Under the pieces are notes generated by a model. That model had not been told where the DNA came from. It saw only the letters and a list, made by a program, of their open reading frames with translations, and ran no database searches. A program made the position numbers and the translations under genes. Shown here one piece after another: positions 38,798 through 49,752 of a stretch of DNA of 64,000 bases (the first letter of the stretch is position 1; each line of letters opens with the position of its first letter). The DNA comes from Hansfordia pulvinata (Eukaryota; Ascomycota; Sordariomycetes; Xylariales), in NCBI GenBank assembly GCA_006538405.1, contig BJKQ01000007.1:558001-622000 (forward strand), written 5' to 3'.

Positions 38798-39672
38798 ATG
38801 TCGTCCTTCCTCCGCATCGCCGCCCGCGCGCCCGCCGCCGCCAACGCCTTCCGCGCCTACCGCAGCACCGCTGCCGCCGCTCCCCTCCGCGCCGCCGCTC
38901 TCGCTCCCTCCTCCGCCGTCGCCGTCAACAGCTTCAGCACCACCGTCGCCCGCCGGAGCGATGCCCACGAGGAGACCTTTGAGGAGTTCACCGCCAGGTA
39001 AGACCCGTACGCCCCGGGCTGCTCCCAACCGTCTTCCGTCCGCGCTGGGCACGTACCTGCTGTCCAATCGGAACCTACACCCAAGCCATCGCAGCCGCGG
39101 CCATCAACACGCGCACAAGTGTGCCTCGCATAGCTTCGTCTCTTGCATCGATGCTTCTTTGTCGCTCTACTGCCCGCCTCGCCCCTCCGCAAGCTTCGCT
39201 GCGTCTCAATTGGCCTCGTCCCATCCACATCACTAGCTACATGCCGGACCATCAGCCCACCCGATCTCTGTTCTCGCCAGCCCGCATTGTGAGCTTTGCT
39301 GACCTGCCCACTAGATACGAGAAGGAGTTCGACGCCGTCCAGGACGTCTTCGAGCTGCAGGTACGTCATTGTCACGAGCGAATGCCCTTTCTCTCGCAAA
39401 ACTGCCCACTGACGCTCACCCCTTTCCAGCGCAACCTGAACAACGCCTTCGCCTACGACTTGGTCCCCTCTCCCTCGGTCGTCGAGGCCGCCCTCAAGGC
39501 CGCCCGGAGAGTCAACGACTACCCCACCGCCGTCCGCATCTTCGAGGGCATCAAGAACAAGGTCGAGAACAAGGGCCAGTACGAGGAGTACCTCGCCGAG
39601 CTCAAGCCCCTGCGCGAGTCCCTCGGCATTGTGCTCAAGGAGGACCTCTACCCCGAGGAGGTCGCCAAATAG
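38798..39672 (+). CDS. COX6: Cytochrome c oxidase subunit VI, mitochondrial (yeast Cox6 / animal COX5A type)
   Basis: Exons 38798-38997, 39315-39360 and 39430-39672; 162 residues. The subunit sits on the matrix side of respiratory complex IV. Residues 1-50 are an Ala/Arg/Ser-rich mitochondrial presequence ending near FSTTVARRSD. The mature part matches the family closely: HEETFEEFTARYEKEFDAV, QRNLNNAFAYDLVPSPSV, ALKAARRVNDYPTAVRIFEG, KNKVENKGQYEEYL and a final LKEDLYPEE. Length is normal for fungi. Intron 1 is 317 nt, far longer than most introns here, and its 3' part is open in frame with exon 2 from an ATG at 39121; intron 2 (69 nt) is also open in frame. The gene converges on the chromodomain gene downstream. 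Confidence 0.95.
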
Positions 39673-40911
39673 ATGACAGACCCCACCGCCCACCCCCATC
39701 TCGTCTCCTCTCCCGTCCACGCCGAGCCTTGATCCACGGCCCGCCATCCGTCTCGCTCCCGCCGCCCTGGCAGGCAGCCCGGCACCGCCGTCCCAGTCCA
39801 GATCTCTGGGGTCAGCGGGGCGGAGGCCAGCCTCGAGGGAGGCGGCGAGGATGCCGCAGGATCAACTGAGAGAGGGATCTGCCGCTGTGCTCCCTTGCGG
39901 CGCCGGCGTGTGTGTATGTCTACTACCTACCTATCACTAGAGCCAGAGAAGAAAAAAAAAGAAGAACACCTCTGCCGTTTGTTTCCTTTCGTCACGAAAA
40001 CACCCGCTCGTCCTCGTCTCCGATGCGTACGTACATGTCGATGTGAACCTGGTCTCTGGGCAACAAGCAGTCTCTCGCGCTAGTCCCTCTTGCCCTGCGA
40101 TGCTCATATAACGCTTAGAAATCGCGAAGCGCGTTACGTGTGACCTGAAAGTGCCACAGGCCCTCGCCATGGTTGGAATGGCGAGGTTGCCTGCACGAGA
40201 GAGTGAAGCCACATCCAGAGTACACTCGGACATGGCCCGTTCACGAGTGTGTAGGCTACGTACGCTACACGTTCAAGCTCGCACCTGGCGTAGCTTCTAG
40301 CTCAGGTGCACTTTTGATAGATTCTACAAGGCTTACGTGCGCGCACGGGGCTGCTCCGGGGCTCGGTGTGTGGGGTCATATCTTCTGTCTTGTCTGGTAT
40401 CATCGACGGGGGAAAAAAAGCCTCCGGAAACACACAACGTGTGGAAAATAAAGAAACAAGAGCTCCACAGACGGGACCTCGTCAACTCGCACATCCTAGC
40501 CGTCCCCTCCCCGTTCCGCTTGCTGGGCGCATATCGAGCCTCCATTCTATAGGGTACGCTGGCGTGAAGAACAACGCCGCGCATTCCTCGAGGGGAGGGG
40601 GCAAATGTCTTCTCCGCATTCTCCCTCGATCTCTTTCAGTGCGCCCCTTCCAATGCGCCGCAGGCCACGAGCCACACACTCAGCACACACTTAGAAAAGG
40701 GCCAGTTCGCGGAGGGGACAATGAAAAGACGCAAAGCTCAGAAATCCGGACAAAAACTCCTCTCTGCGCCTTGGGGGCGGATCGCCTCCGCAATACATAT
40801 GAATCTGTGGCCGTGAACTTGAATCGGCAAAGACACCGCAGTCGCTCGTGCAGACAGACACGCGCTCTGATGCATGCGTGATATTCACGATCACGATCAC
40901 GGCCGGGCCAG
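39673..40911. other. Convergent intergenic region
   Basis: 1.2 kb between the 3' ends of COX6 (+) and the chromodomain gene (-). It should hold both 3' UTRs. Apart from an A-rich run at 39951-39964, no repeat, RNA gene or coding signal was recognised. Confidence 0.65.
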
Positions 40912-43900
40912 TCAGTCCCGGAGATGGGCGTGGCGGTTGAATATGGGCGTCACCGCCGGCCCGTCCCGATCGGCGAACCCGGCGCCTGCCGACGTAGGGC
41001 TAGTACCGCGGCTGGCCTGGCCGCTGATGGCACTCGAGCCGCGAGCCGACGGGTTGCGCGGGCTCATTATGCTGGCGCCGCCTCCGGCAAGCATGGCCGG
41101 CGGCAGTCGTGGACTCTGGGGCACGCTCGACTGCCGCGTCTCCCGGCGCCCGCTGCCGCCGGAGCGCTGCTGCTCCCGCAATCGGATAATGTCCGTCCTC
41201 AGCTCGGTGATGGTAGCCCGCTGCTCGGTCACCATGCGCTCGAGCTCGCGCGTCTCGCTGGCTTTCTGCAACTTGTTGACCTCGACAATGTTCGCGTCGG
41301 CTTTCCGGCCGAGCTCCTCGTTCTCCGCGTGCATCTGGGTGTTGACTTGGGTGAGTCTCCGCACGTCCTGGCTGGCCTCCTGGTACATGTCCCGCGTAAA
41401 GGTGAGCGTCTCCTCGGCGGTGACCCGTCTCTTCTCCGCCAGCTCCGCGGCCGCCTTGGCTTCCGCGAGGTCTTTCTCCAACTGCGCTGCCTTAGCCACG
41501 TCGGGGTTCGCTCCATTGATGAGCGCCTCGTTGGCCTCGCGGAGCTGGGCCTGCCACTGGCTTTTCTCCTCCCTGAGGGCCTGGTTATCAGCTTTGACAC
41601 CGGATAAGGCGCGAGCTTGTTCTTCCGCTTTTGCGCATTTCTGTTCGAACTCTTTGCGGTCGTTGAGGGCTGTGAAGAACTGGGTTTTCAAGACGTTGAG
41701 AGTCGCATTATAGCCATCTTTCTCGGCCTGGTTGCGGTCACTTAGCGCCCGCAAGCTCGCCTCCCGGCTTTTGCTCTCTACGAGGTCTGCTTCCAGCTTC
41801 TCCACCTGCATCGCATCAGTATGGAAGCCAACGGTGTATACCAGGCATCGTCGACCTACCTTGGTGAATAAAGCTTCCAACTTGACAATCGAGACGACTC
41901 CAGTGCTGACTCCGGCAGGTACATCGCTTCCAAGGAAGTCTCTCAGTGATGTGCTGACATCAGCAACCCTGGGGATCGCCATCTGGGGCTGCGAAGCTTG
42001 AATCATCCTCGGACGCTTCAGGTCGACCTCGTCCTCGTCGTCATCGGCATCGTCCTGCTTCAAGGGTGAGAATGTGTTTCAGAAGAAGATGGCTAGAGTG
42101 GGACTCACGTGTGAACGCTTCCGAGAAGACGAGGCTCGCTGCATTGCTTCAAGACCGGCTTGAGTCTGGTAAGATTGGGAGCTGTCCACTCGGATATTCT
42201 TGAAAATGTCGAGTTCGATGTCAAGTGGTGGGTAGAAGAAACTGTCGTCCATTCCCGTGGTGAGCAACCGGGCGAATTCCGCCGCAGTTTTCTGTGGAGG
42301 CCAAGAGTTGTCGTTGGGGTTCTCGATATGCTTCATTGACTGAGCCAAAGCCAAAGTCAAGATGTTCTTCCGCTCGAGGTCTGCCAGGGACTCTGTGACA
42401 GCCATGTTGATGTGCTGCAGAGACATGTCATTGGCGAGCAGGAGAAGGGGAGGCTCCCCTGACGGTAATGCCAGGCCGGGAAGGATCGCGTTGAAGCTAT
42501 CGTGGCGGAACGTATGGTCGAAGGCAATGACGACATCGGCGTCTTTGAGAGGCATCGACAAGTCGTCAGCGGTTGAGTTCAGCGACACACTAAGCTCATG
42601 CTGCGCCGTAGCGGCGTCAATAATCTCCCTGCCCGACCGTGTTAACCGATACCCTCGAACCTGCACCATTGTGCTCAAGAGGTCAATCAACTGGCCGGGG
42701 CGAACAAGAATCAAGACCCTCTTGTCTGAGCCGAAGTCGCTCAGATCTTTCAGGAACTCGTCCACGAAGCAGAACTTGGAGTTTGTGTTGACGGTATGCT
42801 TAACGACCGCCTCCTTTCCAAGACCCTGAGCCACGTCCAGGTCAGGCGGAAAGTCGCACATGTCAAACAGGCGCGTGAACATGGCGTCTATCTGCGATAC
42901 GACCTGAGGCCGAGGTTCCTTATGAGGGTATTCTGTGAAGTAATCGTTGAATGTGTTGATGACCGCTTCGCTTTCGCGCAGAATGTCGTTGTATTGAGGC
43001 CGGCTGGAGGTGTAGAAAGGCAGCGTAATCAGGTATTGGTTGGCTTCCATCTCAATCTCTCTCCTGAAGTCCAATGGGTCCTGAGAGGGCTCGGCATCCG
43101 ACGGCCTCAGGAAGTCAGTTGACAACTCCCGGGGCTCGATAATTTGTGGTCCATTCAGGGTGGCAACCCCTGGTAGGATGGGCGAACTCAGCCCGCGCGC
43201 TTCGTCCAGATGCAGCGTGAGAGCAGCCGGATCTAGTGTAGTGACCTGCGCGTCGTTGGGCGGTTCAATCTCAATGTCGATCTGCATCGGCGCGGAGGCG
43301 GTTTGCTGATCCGCGATTGCCGGCTCACTAGGCGCTTGAGATGTCTCTGGAATCATCGATGAAGCCGGGGCATCCGGCCAGATGGGGGCACTGTCCGTTT
43401 CGCCATGATCCGAGGGCTTGGGATTGGGCGTCTCTGGTGCTGGTCCGTCGGCGTTTGAATCCGCATCCGTTGGCTGCGTTGGCAACTGCCGCAAGGTCAC
43501 GGTATCGCTCGTCTGAGTAGTTTGTGCTGGTGCAGCAAATGGTGACTTGACTGCGTCAACAGGACTGGCACCGGGTGTCGCCCTCGATCGTCCGAAGTCG
43601 GCCTTCTTCTGCTCGATGAGAAGCTTTATCTGCTCTTTTGCCGAAAGCGGCGCGCCGCCGCTGCTGGGTGGGTTGCTTGCCATTCTGTGTGGAGTGGAAT
43701 GACGAGAAGTTCTCGAGGGGTTCTCGCCGCCGTGTGGTTCCGCAGCAGAGCCGCTGTGGATTAGTTGCGAAAGCGGCTCAGAGCCCTTGTCGTTCCGTTG
43801 GGCGCTTCTTACGTTCCCGTCAATCTCGCTCAAAACCTGGCTGTTTGTAGTCTCTTGAGAGTTGCCTAGTGAGTGAATCACCTGAGAAAGGGATTCGGAC

Positions 43901-45786
43901 GCGAGATCGTCCTCGTCGACGATAAGGACGCTCTGTGTCTGGCTCTCGCCCTCGCGGAGACCAGGATTGTCGGTCAGATGCGCGACTACTTGAGCAGCTT
44001 GAGAGTCTAGATAAAAAGGCGTCGTTGGTGAAGGCTCAAGCTGGGTTGCCGGGCTTGTCGAGGGCGAGTCGAGCAGGGGAACTTGGTGTTCAGCAAGAGA
44101 GAGTGCGCTCGTAGGCAAGGGGTCAACAACAGGCTCTGATGAAGTAGGCGAATTATCGTCTGCGTCGTCAAATGGAACCTGGGTCAAGAAGGCTGCTGGC
44201 TCAAAAGCGTCCTGAGACAGCGTCTCGCGGCGCGACTGGCTCGAGCCCGAGAGAATCGGGTCTCTCTGTGTCGATGGACCGGAAAATCCTGGTTGATGCG
44301 ATGGGATCTGGGGTGAGGATCCCGTCGCCGACACAGGAGCTGGCTGACTTCGACCCCGAGACTGGCTGAGACCAGGGATGTGAAGCCTGGGCAGACTGCT
44401 GTGTGCCTGGGAGAATGTAGCAGTGGAAGGCTCTTGAGAGTCCGGAATGACACGTGTGTCGCTCTCAGGGATGATATTATCCACGCGAGGCGATGACCAG
44501 TCGTCAAAGCGTGCGGGCTCACTTGGCTGCGAAGATTGCAGGAGCTGCTGCGAAGGTTGCGTTTCTTGCGAGGACTGAGTGAGGGAGACCGCCTCGTACA
44601 ACAAGGGGTTGAAAGCTGGGTCCTTGGGCAGCGAGATGACGATGCGGGCTCCGGGCACTTTGGAATCGCGGGGGCTCGCGTCTGCTACCAGGACTGACTT
44701 GGATGACGCGGTCAAGGCGAAGCTTGGGCGATCAACCGAGTCGGGAACGGGCTCGCTGCGTTGACGGCGAACAGAGCCGCGGCTGGTGGCAGATGTAGGC
44801 GGGTGCGAGGCGCGTTGTTGGTGCAACGGCGCCGGGGATGGGGGTGAGTGAATGGAATGCGCCGTCGACGAGGGGGCCGAGATCAACTCTGGCTGGTCGT
44901 CCGTCTGCGTCTGCGACTGCGTCCGCGTCGAGCTCGGCCTCTGCTTCTTTGCCTGCCTTTGCTGCTTCTTCTGTCTCCTTTGCCTCTGATTTATCTTCTG
45001 TTTCCGAGCCTCCCAAGCCTTGATCGCCGCCGACGTGACGTTGGCACGACGTTCCTGAGTCAGTGGTCAGCGATGGGAAACGTCTCGCAGATTGAGTGCC
45101 ACACCCAGAGGGGTTCAGGCATGGCGCGGACCTACCCAGCTGGGCTCGTAATCACGCCCAGTATCCGGATCTATTCCGACCCAGGCGACCTTGTACTCGA
45201 GCCTTCCGCTGCGTCGCCTCTCCTGGACGATATCTCGAATCTCCCACCAGTCTCCCGACGAAGCGATGGGGGCGGCTGAGGTCTTGGGCTTCTGGTTGGC
45301 GCTGGGCGCGTGGTGGCTGGCCTCCGGAGACTTCCTCTTGGTTCCGGGCCGGATGGGTTCCGAGTCGGAGTCCGAGTCGGTGGAAGAAGCGGGATCGGAG
45401 TCGGGCAGGGACGGGCGCGGCGGTGCGGTGGTGGCAGCAGGGGGCAGCGCGGGAGCCGGACCGGCAAGAGTGGCGGCGGTGGCAGCGGCAGGCGTGACCA
45501 GGGGATGAGGCACAGCCGCAAATACAGCGGCGGCGGTGGCGGCGGAGGAGGAAGAGGAGGAAGACTCTGGGGCGGAGAATATCATTGACGGCCGATGTAT
45601 GAGTCGCAGGGGCGCTGACGAGGCTGCAGAGCTGGCTGGAAGGCGCGCATTAACATCCGGCGGGACAGGAGGGACGGCGACAGGGGCGCGGGGGGTTTAT
45701 GGCGCGCGGCAATGACAAGAAGAGAAGGACTGGAAAGACAAGGAGGGGCGGCAGCAGGAGGTCTCACCCGTGAGGTCGGCCGCCAT
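40912..45786 (-). CDS. Chromodomain protein with HDA2/3-type domain and coiled coil (CDP-2-like HDA1-complex subunit)
   Basis: Exons, in coding order: 45768-45786, 45136-45566, 42109-45054, 41860-42054, 40912-41805; 1494 residues, all phases fitting. A single-exon start at 45585 is the alternative; the short first exon is preferred for its GTGAGA donor, CCCCAG acceptor and phase. Domains: a chromodomain from about residue 113 (WWEIRDIV, YKVAWVG, YEPSW), expected to read methylated histone tails; a long disordered region rich in SQ/TQ (about 305-580) with VLIVDEDD at 526-533; an HDA2/3-type fold (about 815-1105: LITLPFYTSSRPQY, VLILVRPGQLIDLL, DADVVIAFDHTF), known from class II histone deacetylase complex subunits; then a coiled coil (about 1200-1390). 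In Neurospora a chromodomain protein, CDP-2, works with HP1, HDA-1 and CHAP in heterochromatin silencing; assignment to that role is inference from domain order. Two introns are only 54 nt. Confidence 0.85.
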
Positions 45787-47537
45787 GGAAGTGGAAGCTG
45801 GTGATGGACAGGTCGAGGCGAGTCGGGCGGGCGGCGTTGGCGGCGCGTGCCGCATAGTGGCGACCGCGAACCGAACCCGCCTGGGCTCGGGGCGCTAGCC
45901 CGTGGTGGCCCAGCGCGGGCTATCTGTCAGGAGGTGGCCGCCTGGAGCGCGGGACGCGGACGCCCTGGAGCCCGGTGGGGGTGCCCTGGAGCTGGGGTGG
46001 GAGGGGCGCCGGTAGGTACCTGGCGCGTCGCGCTCTCGCTGTAACCGCAGGCGGCAGGATACCTGAGGCACGACGGGTTTCAGGCGTATCGCGGGCGTTT
46101 CCTGGAGACCGCGAGCGACTCGCTTCAACATCCATCAGAGGTACCTGCCTGCCGATCGGCCCCTCCAGTTGGGACAGGGACGCCGCCACTGACGTGTCAG
46201 TGCTATACTTACACTCCCTTCCTGATCACAGTCTCGTCAGGCGCCGCTTCTGCTGCGTCCGCACGTGCTTCGGGCGCTCCCCGGCAAGTGGCAGTCGTGG
46301 CGCCCAACGGATGCCGCTGTCTCACGGAGTCCCAGCCAAAGAGCCAATGAGGTCGCATCAAAAGTGATTCGATGCCCGAGCGTTGCCGAAGATTGAAGGT
46401 GTCAACTTGCCTTGAGTAAAAGTTCATCCACCACAGCCATTCCTGACCCAGGATCAGGCACTTACTTGTCTTCCAGGGATATTGGCTTAGACAAGAAGCG
46501 GGAATGCAGGTATGGTAGCCTCCATGAGGGTAATGGGAAGAGGTGCCTTACATAGGTTATGGGAGTCACGGGCACGAGCTGGTAGGGTTGGGTGGGCTCC
46601 GTCTTGTAAGCCAACAACAGAACAGCCCCGGGGTCGCGCGTTTGCGACCTTGACGTTTGCCCTGGTGCCCGTGACACAAGCTGATTGTGCATGTGGCCAC
46701 CCTTGGCGCCTTTACGGGTAGTGATGCCCGACCCTCGTCCGGGATGCCGCGTCCTGTCCAGTGCGACAGTGCAGCCTGGGACGCAGGCACTCGTCCGCGG
46801 GCGCCCAATCGCGGGCGCCCAGGTCTCTGACGTGCTGTCCTGGGCAGTCCAAAGCAGGCCCACAGCCCGGCGGGCCCTATTCAGACGACTGATGAGAGAC
46901 GACAATCAGGTTTCAGGGGAGCCATAAGGAGTGAAAGGTAACTTTGCTGACAGTCGCCTTTTAGGTAGGCAATCTTGCCACGGCCATTCAAAGAATTGGC
47001 CCGGCATTGAGGAGGGGCGGGGCACAAAGGTGCTTCATGTCATGGCCCAACTCCTCCGTATAGAACGACATTCCATGCAGCTGGTGACTAGCACTGATCA
47101 TTCAATGAAAGCACCCCTCTCTCTCGTCTGGTAGATGATGAAAATGGACCGTTCGTCGGTCGGCTCTGCATAATATAAGCCACCGCAGACGCTCCAAGTA
47201 CCAACCACAGCGCGCGCGCCGACTCCGACAGCGCGAGATGAATCCTGTACCCGGTCATGTGTCCGATCATCCATGTTGTTCGGCGACTTTCGAAAGAGGA
47301 AACGAGTCAAGCCGACGGGCGAGAGTAGGTAGTTATTATTACACGCAGATCTCAAGACGGCTTCCACACCCAACGACGCCCGCTTTCCAATCTGGCAGTC
47401 GCACTCTACCTTAGGTACCTTACATATAACCTCACCCTCCTCGCTCACAAACAAGGGCCAGCCCTGCGGGCCTCATCTGGTCTGACGCGCCGGGGCATCC
47501 CCCTTCTCCTTCTGCGCCCTTCCTCTCCTCCTCCGCC
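45787..47537. other. Intergenic region upstream of the chromodomain gene
   Basis: 1.75 kb with no recognised gene. The left part is the presumed promoter of the minus-strand chromodomain gene and contains clustered GGCGC/CCTGGAG-type imperfect repeats (45940-46010). The right part is the 3' flank of the DUF1772 gene. A palindromic ACCTTAGGTACCTTA stretch occurs near 47408-47425. Confidence 0.6.
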
Positions 47538-48232
47538 TCAAGACAGCACGGCGTACAGGCCCGCGCAGCCGGCGGCCAGGCTCGCGACGCTGCGGAACGC
47601 GTTCCAGAAGGCCCAGTCGTCGACGAGCGCGTGCGCGGTGCGCCCCGCCGCGCCGCCGCCCGGCTTCGCCATCGTCGCCGCGGCCGCCCTGGCCCGGGCT
47701 TCCTGCGACTCGGGCCCGCCCCCCTGGGCAGCCAGGTCCTCCAGATCGCCGACCTCCACCCCACTACTACTACTACTGCTGCTGCTCTGCGTGGCTCCGG
47801 CGCCGCCCGCAGCAGCAGGGGAGGAGGAGGTCGTCAGGGCGTCGAGGTCGCGCAGGCGGCGCTGCAGCTCCCAGTTGAGGGGCATGATGGTCGCGAAGGT
47901 CCAGGGGGTGATGGCGAAGCTGACGGCGGCTATGGCGGCGTAGATGGCGCGCAGGCGGGAGCTGCCACTGCCGCCTCCGCCCACCTTCCAGGCCAGCCAG
48001 CCGTTGAGCAGGGTGGGCAGGTGGGTGATGGTCAGGGGAACAGCTTGCTGGTGACGGCGAACATGCGGGCCCAGCCGCGGGCGACGGCGGCCGGGGAGCG
48101 GGCGTCGAGGATGCGGGGGATGACGAGGAAGGACAGGGCGGCGTTGGCGCCGGCCATGGTCGTCGCCAGCGCGATGGCGGCGCCCTGGGCGGCGCGGACG
48201 GTCGCTGGGTGGGGGGCGAGGTCGGAGGGCAT
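47538..48232 (-). CDS. DUF1772 (anthrone-oxygenase-like) membrane protein, one apparent frameshift
   Basis: Two minus-strand frames join into about 231 residues when one C is restored in the run at 48035-48038, turning a premature TGA into PLTITHLPTLLNGW. The start is the ATG at 48230-48232 (MPSDLAPHPATV). The N-terminal half has hydrophobic helices (AAIALATTMAGANAALSFLVIP, IYAAIAAVSFAITPWTF) and the conserved ending TIMPLNWELQRRL. A low-complexity Ser/Gly/Ala insert follows, then a last helix (ASLAAGCAGLYAVL). This layout fits the DUF1772 family, which includes fungal anthrone oxygenases such as HypC-like proteins, small membrane proteins that oxidise anthrones to anthraquinones; most members have no known substrate and there is no polyketide synthase nearby, so that activity is not claimed. 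Confidence 0.75.
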
Positions 48233-49752
48233 TTTCTTATTTTTATTTTTTATTTTTTTTTGCGCTGTTTGTTTTTCTGGTTCGGTGGTTTGTATTGACC
48301 TGGATTGGGCGGGGGTCGAGTTGCTCGATTCGAGGCTGGAGGGAAGTCCGGTGGCCTGCGAGGTCGGCTCGGCTGGTGGAGGGGTTTCTCTATAGACCGC
48401 TGGGTGCACGACTGGGGGGGGGGGGGGGGTTTAGCTGGCTGGCTGCCACTCGAATGAGCAAGATCGTTGTGGCTCTTGAATGGCGGCGGCAATCAATGCT
48501 GAACTGGTGAGTGGGTGTGAAGGGCGTGAGAAGAAGCGGAGGAGAAAAAGAGGTCAGCCGGGGCGAAAGCTGTCTTTTTGGGATGGGACGAAGAGAACCG
48601 ACTCGACTCGTCCGACCGACAGTCGGCTTCACATGCTGCTGCGACAGCCTGCTTCCGTGCCAAGTCGCCCGTCCAGCTGCCGCGCGGGCGTCAGATCAGT
48701 TAGCACGGATTGGGAGCTGACGGCGCCGATCACGACTCGGTCCCGACTGTCGGATCGTGGGTCCCCCCCGTACGAGTACTCCGTAGGCCCCCCAGGCGAA
48801 AGCCGCCACGGAGCGAGGGCCGCCTCGCCGGTGCTCCGGGCGTGTCTAACTTGGTCGCCGGGGGACGTCTTCCAATGGATGGCGTGGGAGAGGCTGTGTC
48901 TTGCCCTCCAGCTGTCTTGATACACGGTACGTACGTATGAGTACCTAAGGTACATATGTAGGTAGGTAGAAAGCACCGTGATTTCACGCGTGTTCATCCA
49001 TGGTCATCGGAAAGTCGGGTGTGAGTACAACTGTCTGCGGAGCCTCTGTCATCATTGGCCCGGGTGTCGACAGCAGTACTTGGATATACAGCACCATCTC
49101 TTCCGGTTCCTCTGCGCGCGCTCCCAACGCAATTGAGAAACACCGAGACTGAACTGCCCCTCCGTCAACATCTCTACACAGAACCGACACGACGCAACGG
49201 ATGCGTTCGCAACGACACATTGCAGCAGCCGCGAGAATGGCCCCAGGTTGTATGTGGAAAAATCGTACCGGGTATATCGCTATCACTATCGCTATCTTGT
49301 ATAACATATATAATCCAGATATGTCCATGTCCCATGTCCACGTCCAAATGCCAGATCGTCCCTCTCATCTCATACATCAGCCAATCCCACCGTTGCCCCC
49401 CAATCTCTTTGCTTCTCCCCCTTCTTGAAACCCACCAGCTCTGTCCTTCATCGCACCGTCGCTTGTACAGAGAGTGCTTTACATGCAGAAACCAATAACA
49501 GAGTCGAGAAAACGGGAAAAAAGAAAAGAAAAGAAAAGAAAAATAACGAGCCCACCCAGCAGGCTCGTCCGTCCAACGCAATGTACAACTCCCATCCCCA
49601 AAAAAACACACATTCCAAAACACCGAGCAATCCAGCGATCCAACAGCCAGGAAAGTTCTTTTTTTTTTTTTTCCTTCCCACCTTCCCACAATAAAACAAA
49701 ACGGACAGTCAACCAAGGGAATAATCCACAGCTCCTCCTCCCGTAACCAGCG
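48233..49752. other. Intergenic region between DUF1772 and GMC-hydrolase genes
   Basis: No gene recognised. It contains a T-rich tract (48236-48262), a G16 run near 48414-48429, one TACGAGTA octamer directly followed by a TACTCCGTA variant (48771-48785), TAGGTAGGTA at 48959-48968, an ATATC/GCTATCA-rich stretch near 49267-49300, and an AAAAG-rich tract (49508-49545). The part before 49752 is the GMC gene 3' flank. Confidence 0.6.

Noticed and set aside
47538..48232. Anthrone oxygenase of a polyketide cluster
   Set aside because: No polyketide synthase, thioesterase or other cluster gene is nearby; only the DUF1772 family assignment is supported.
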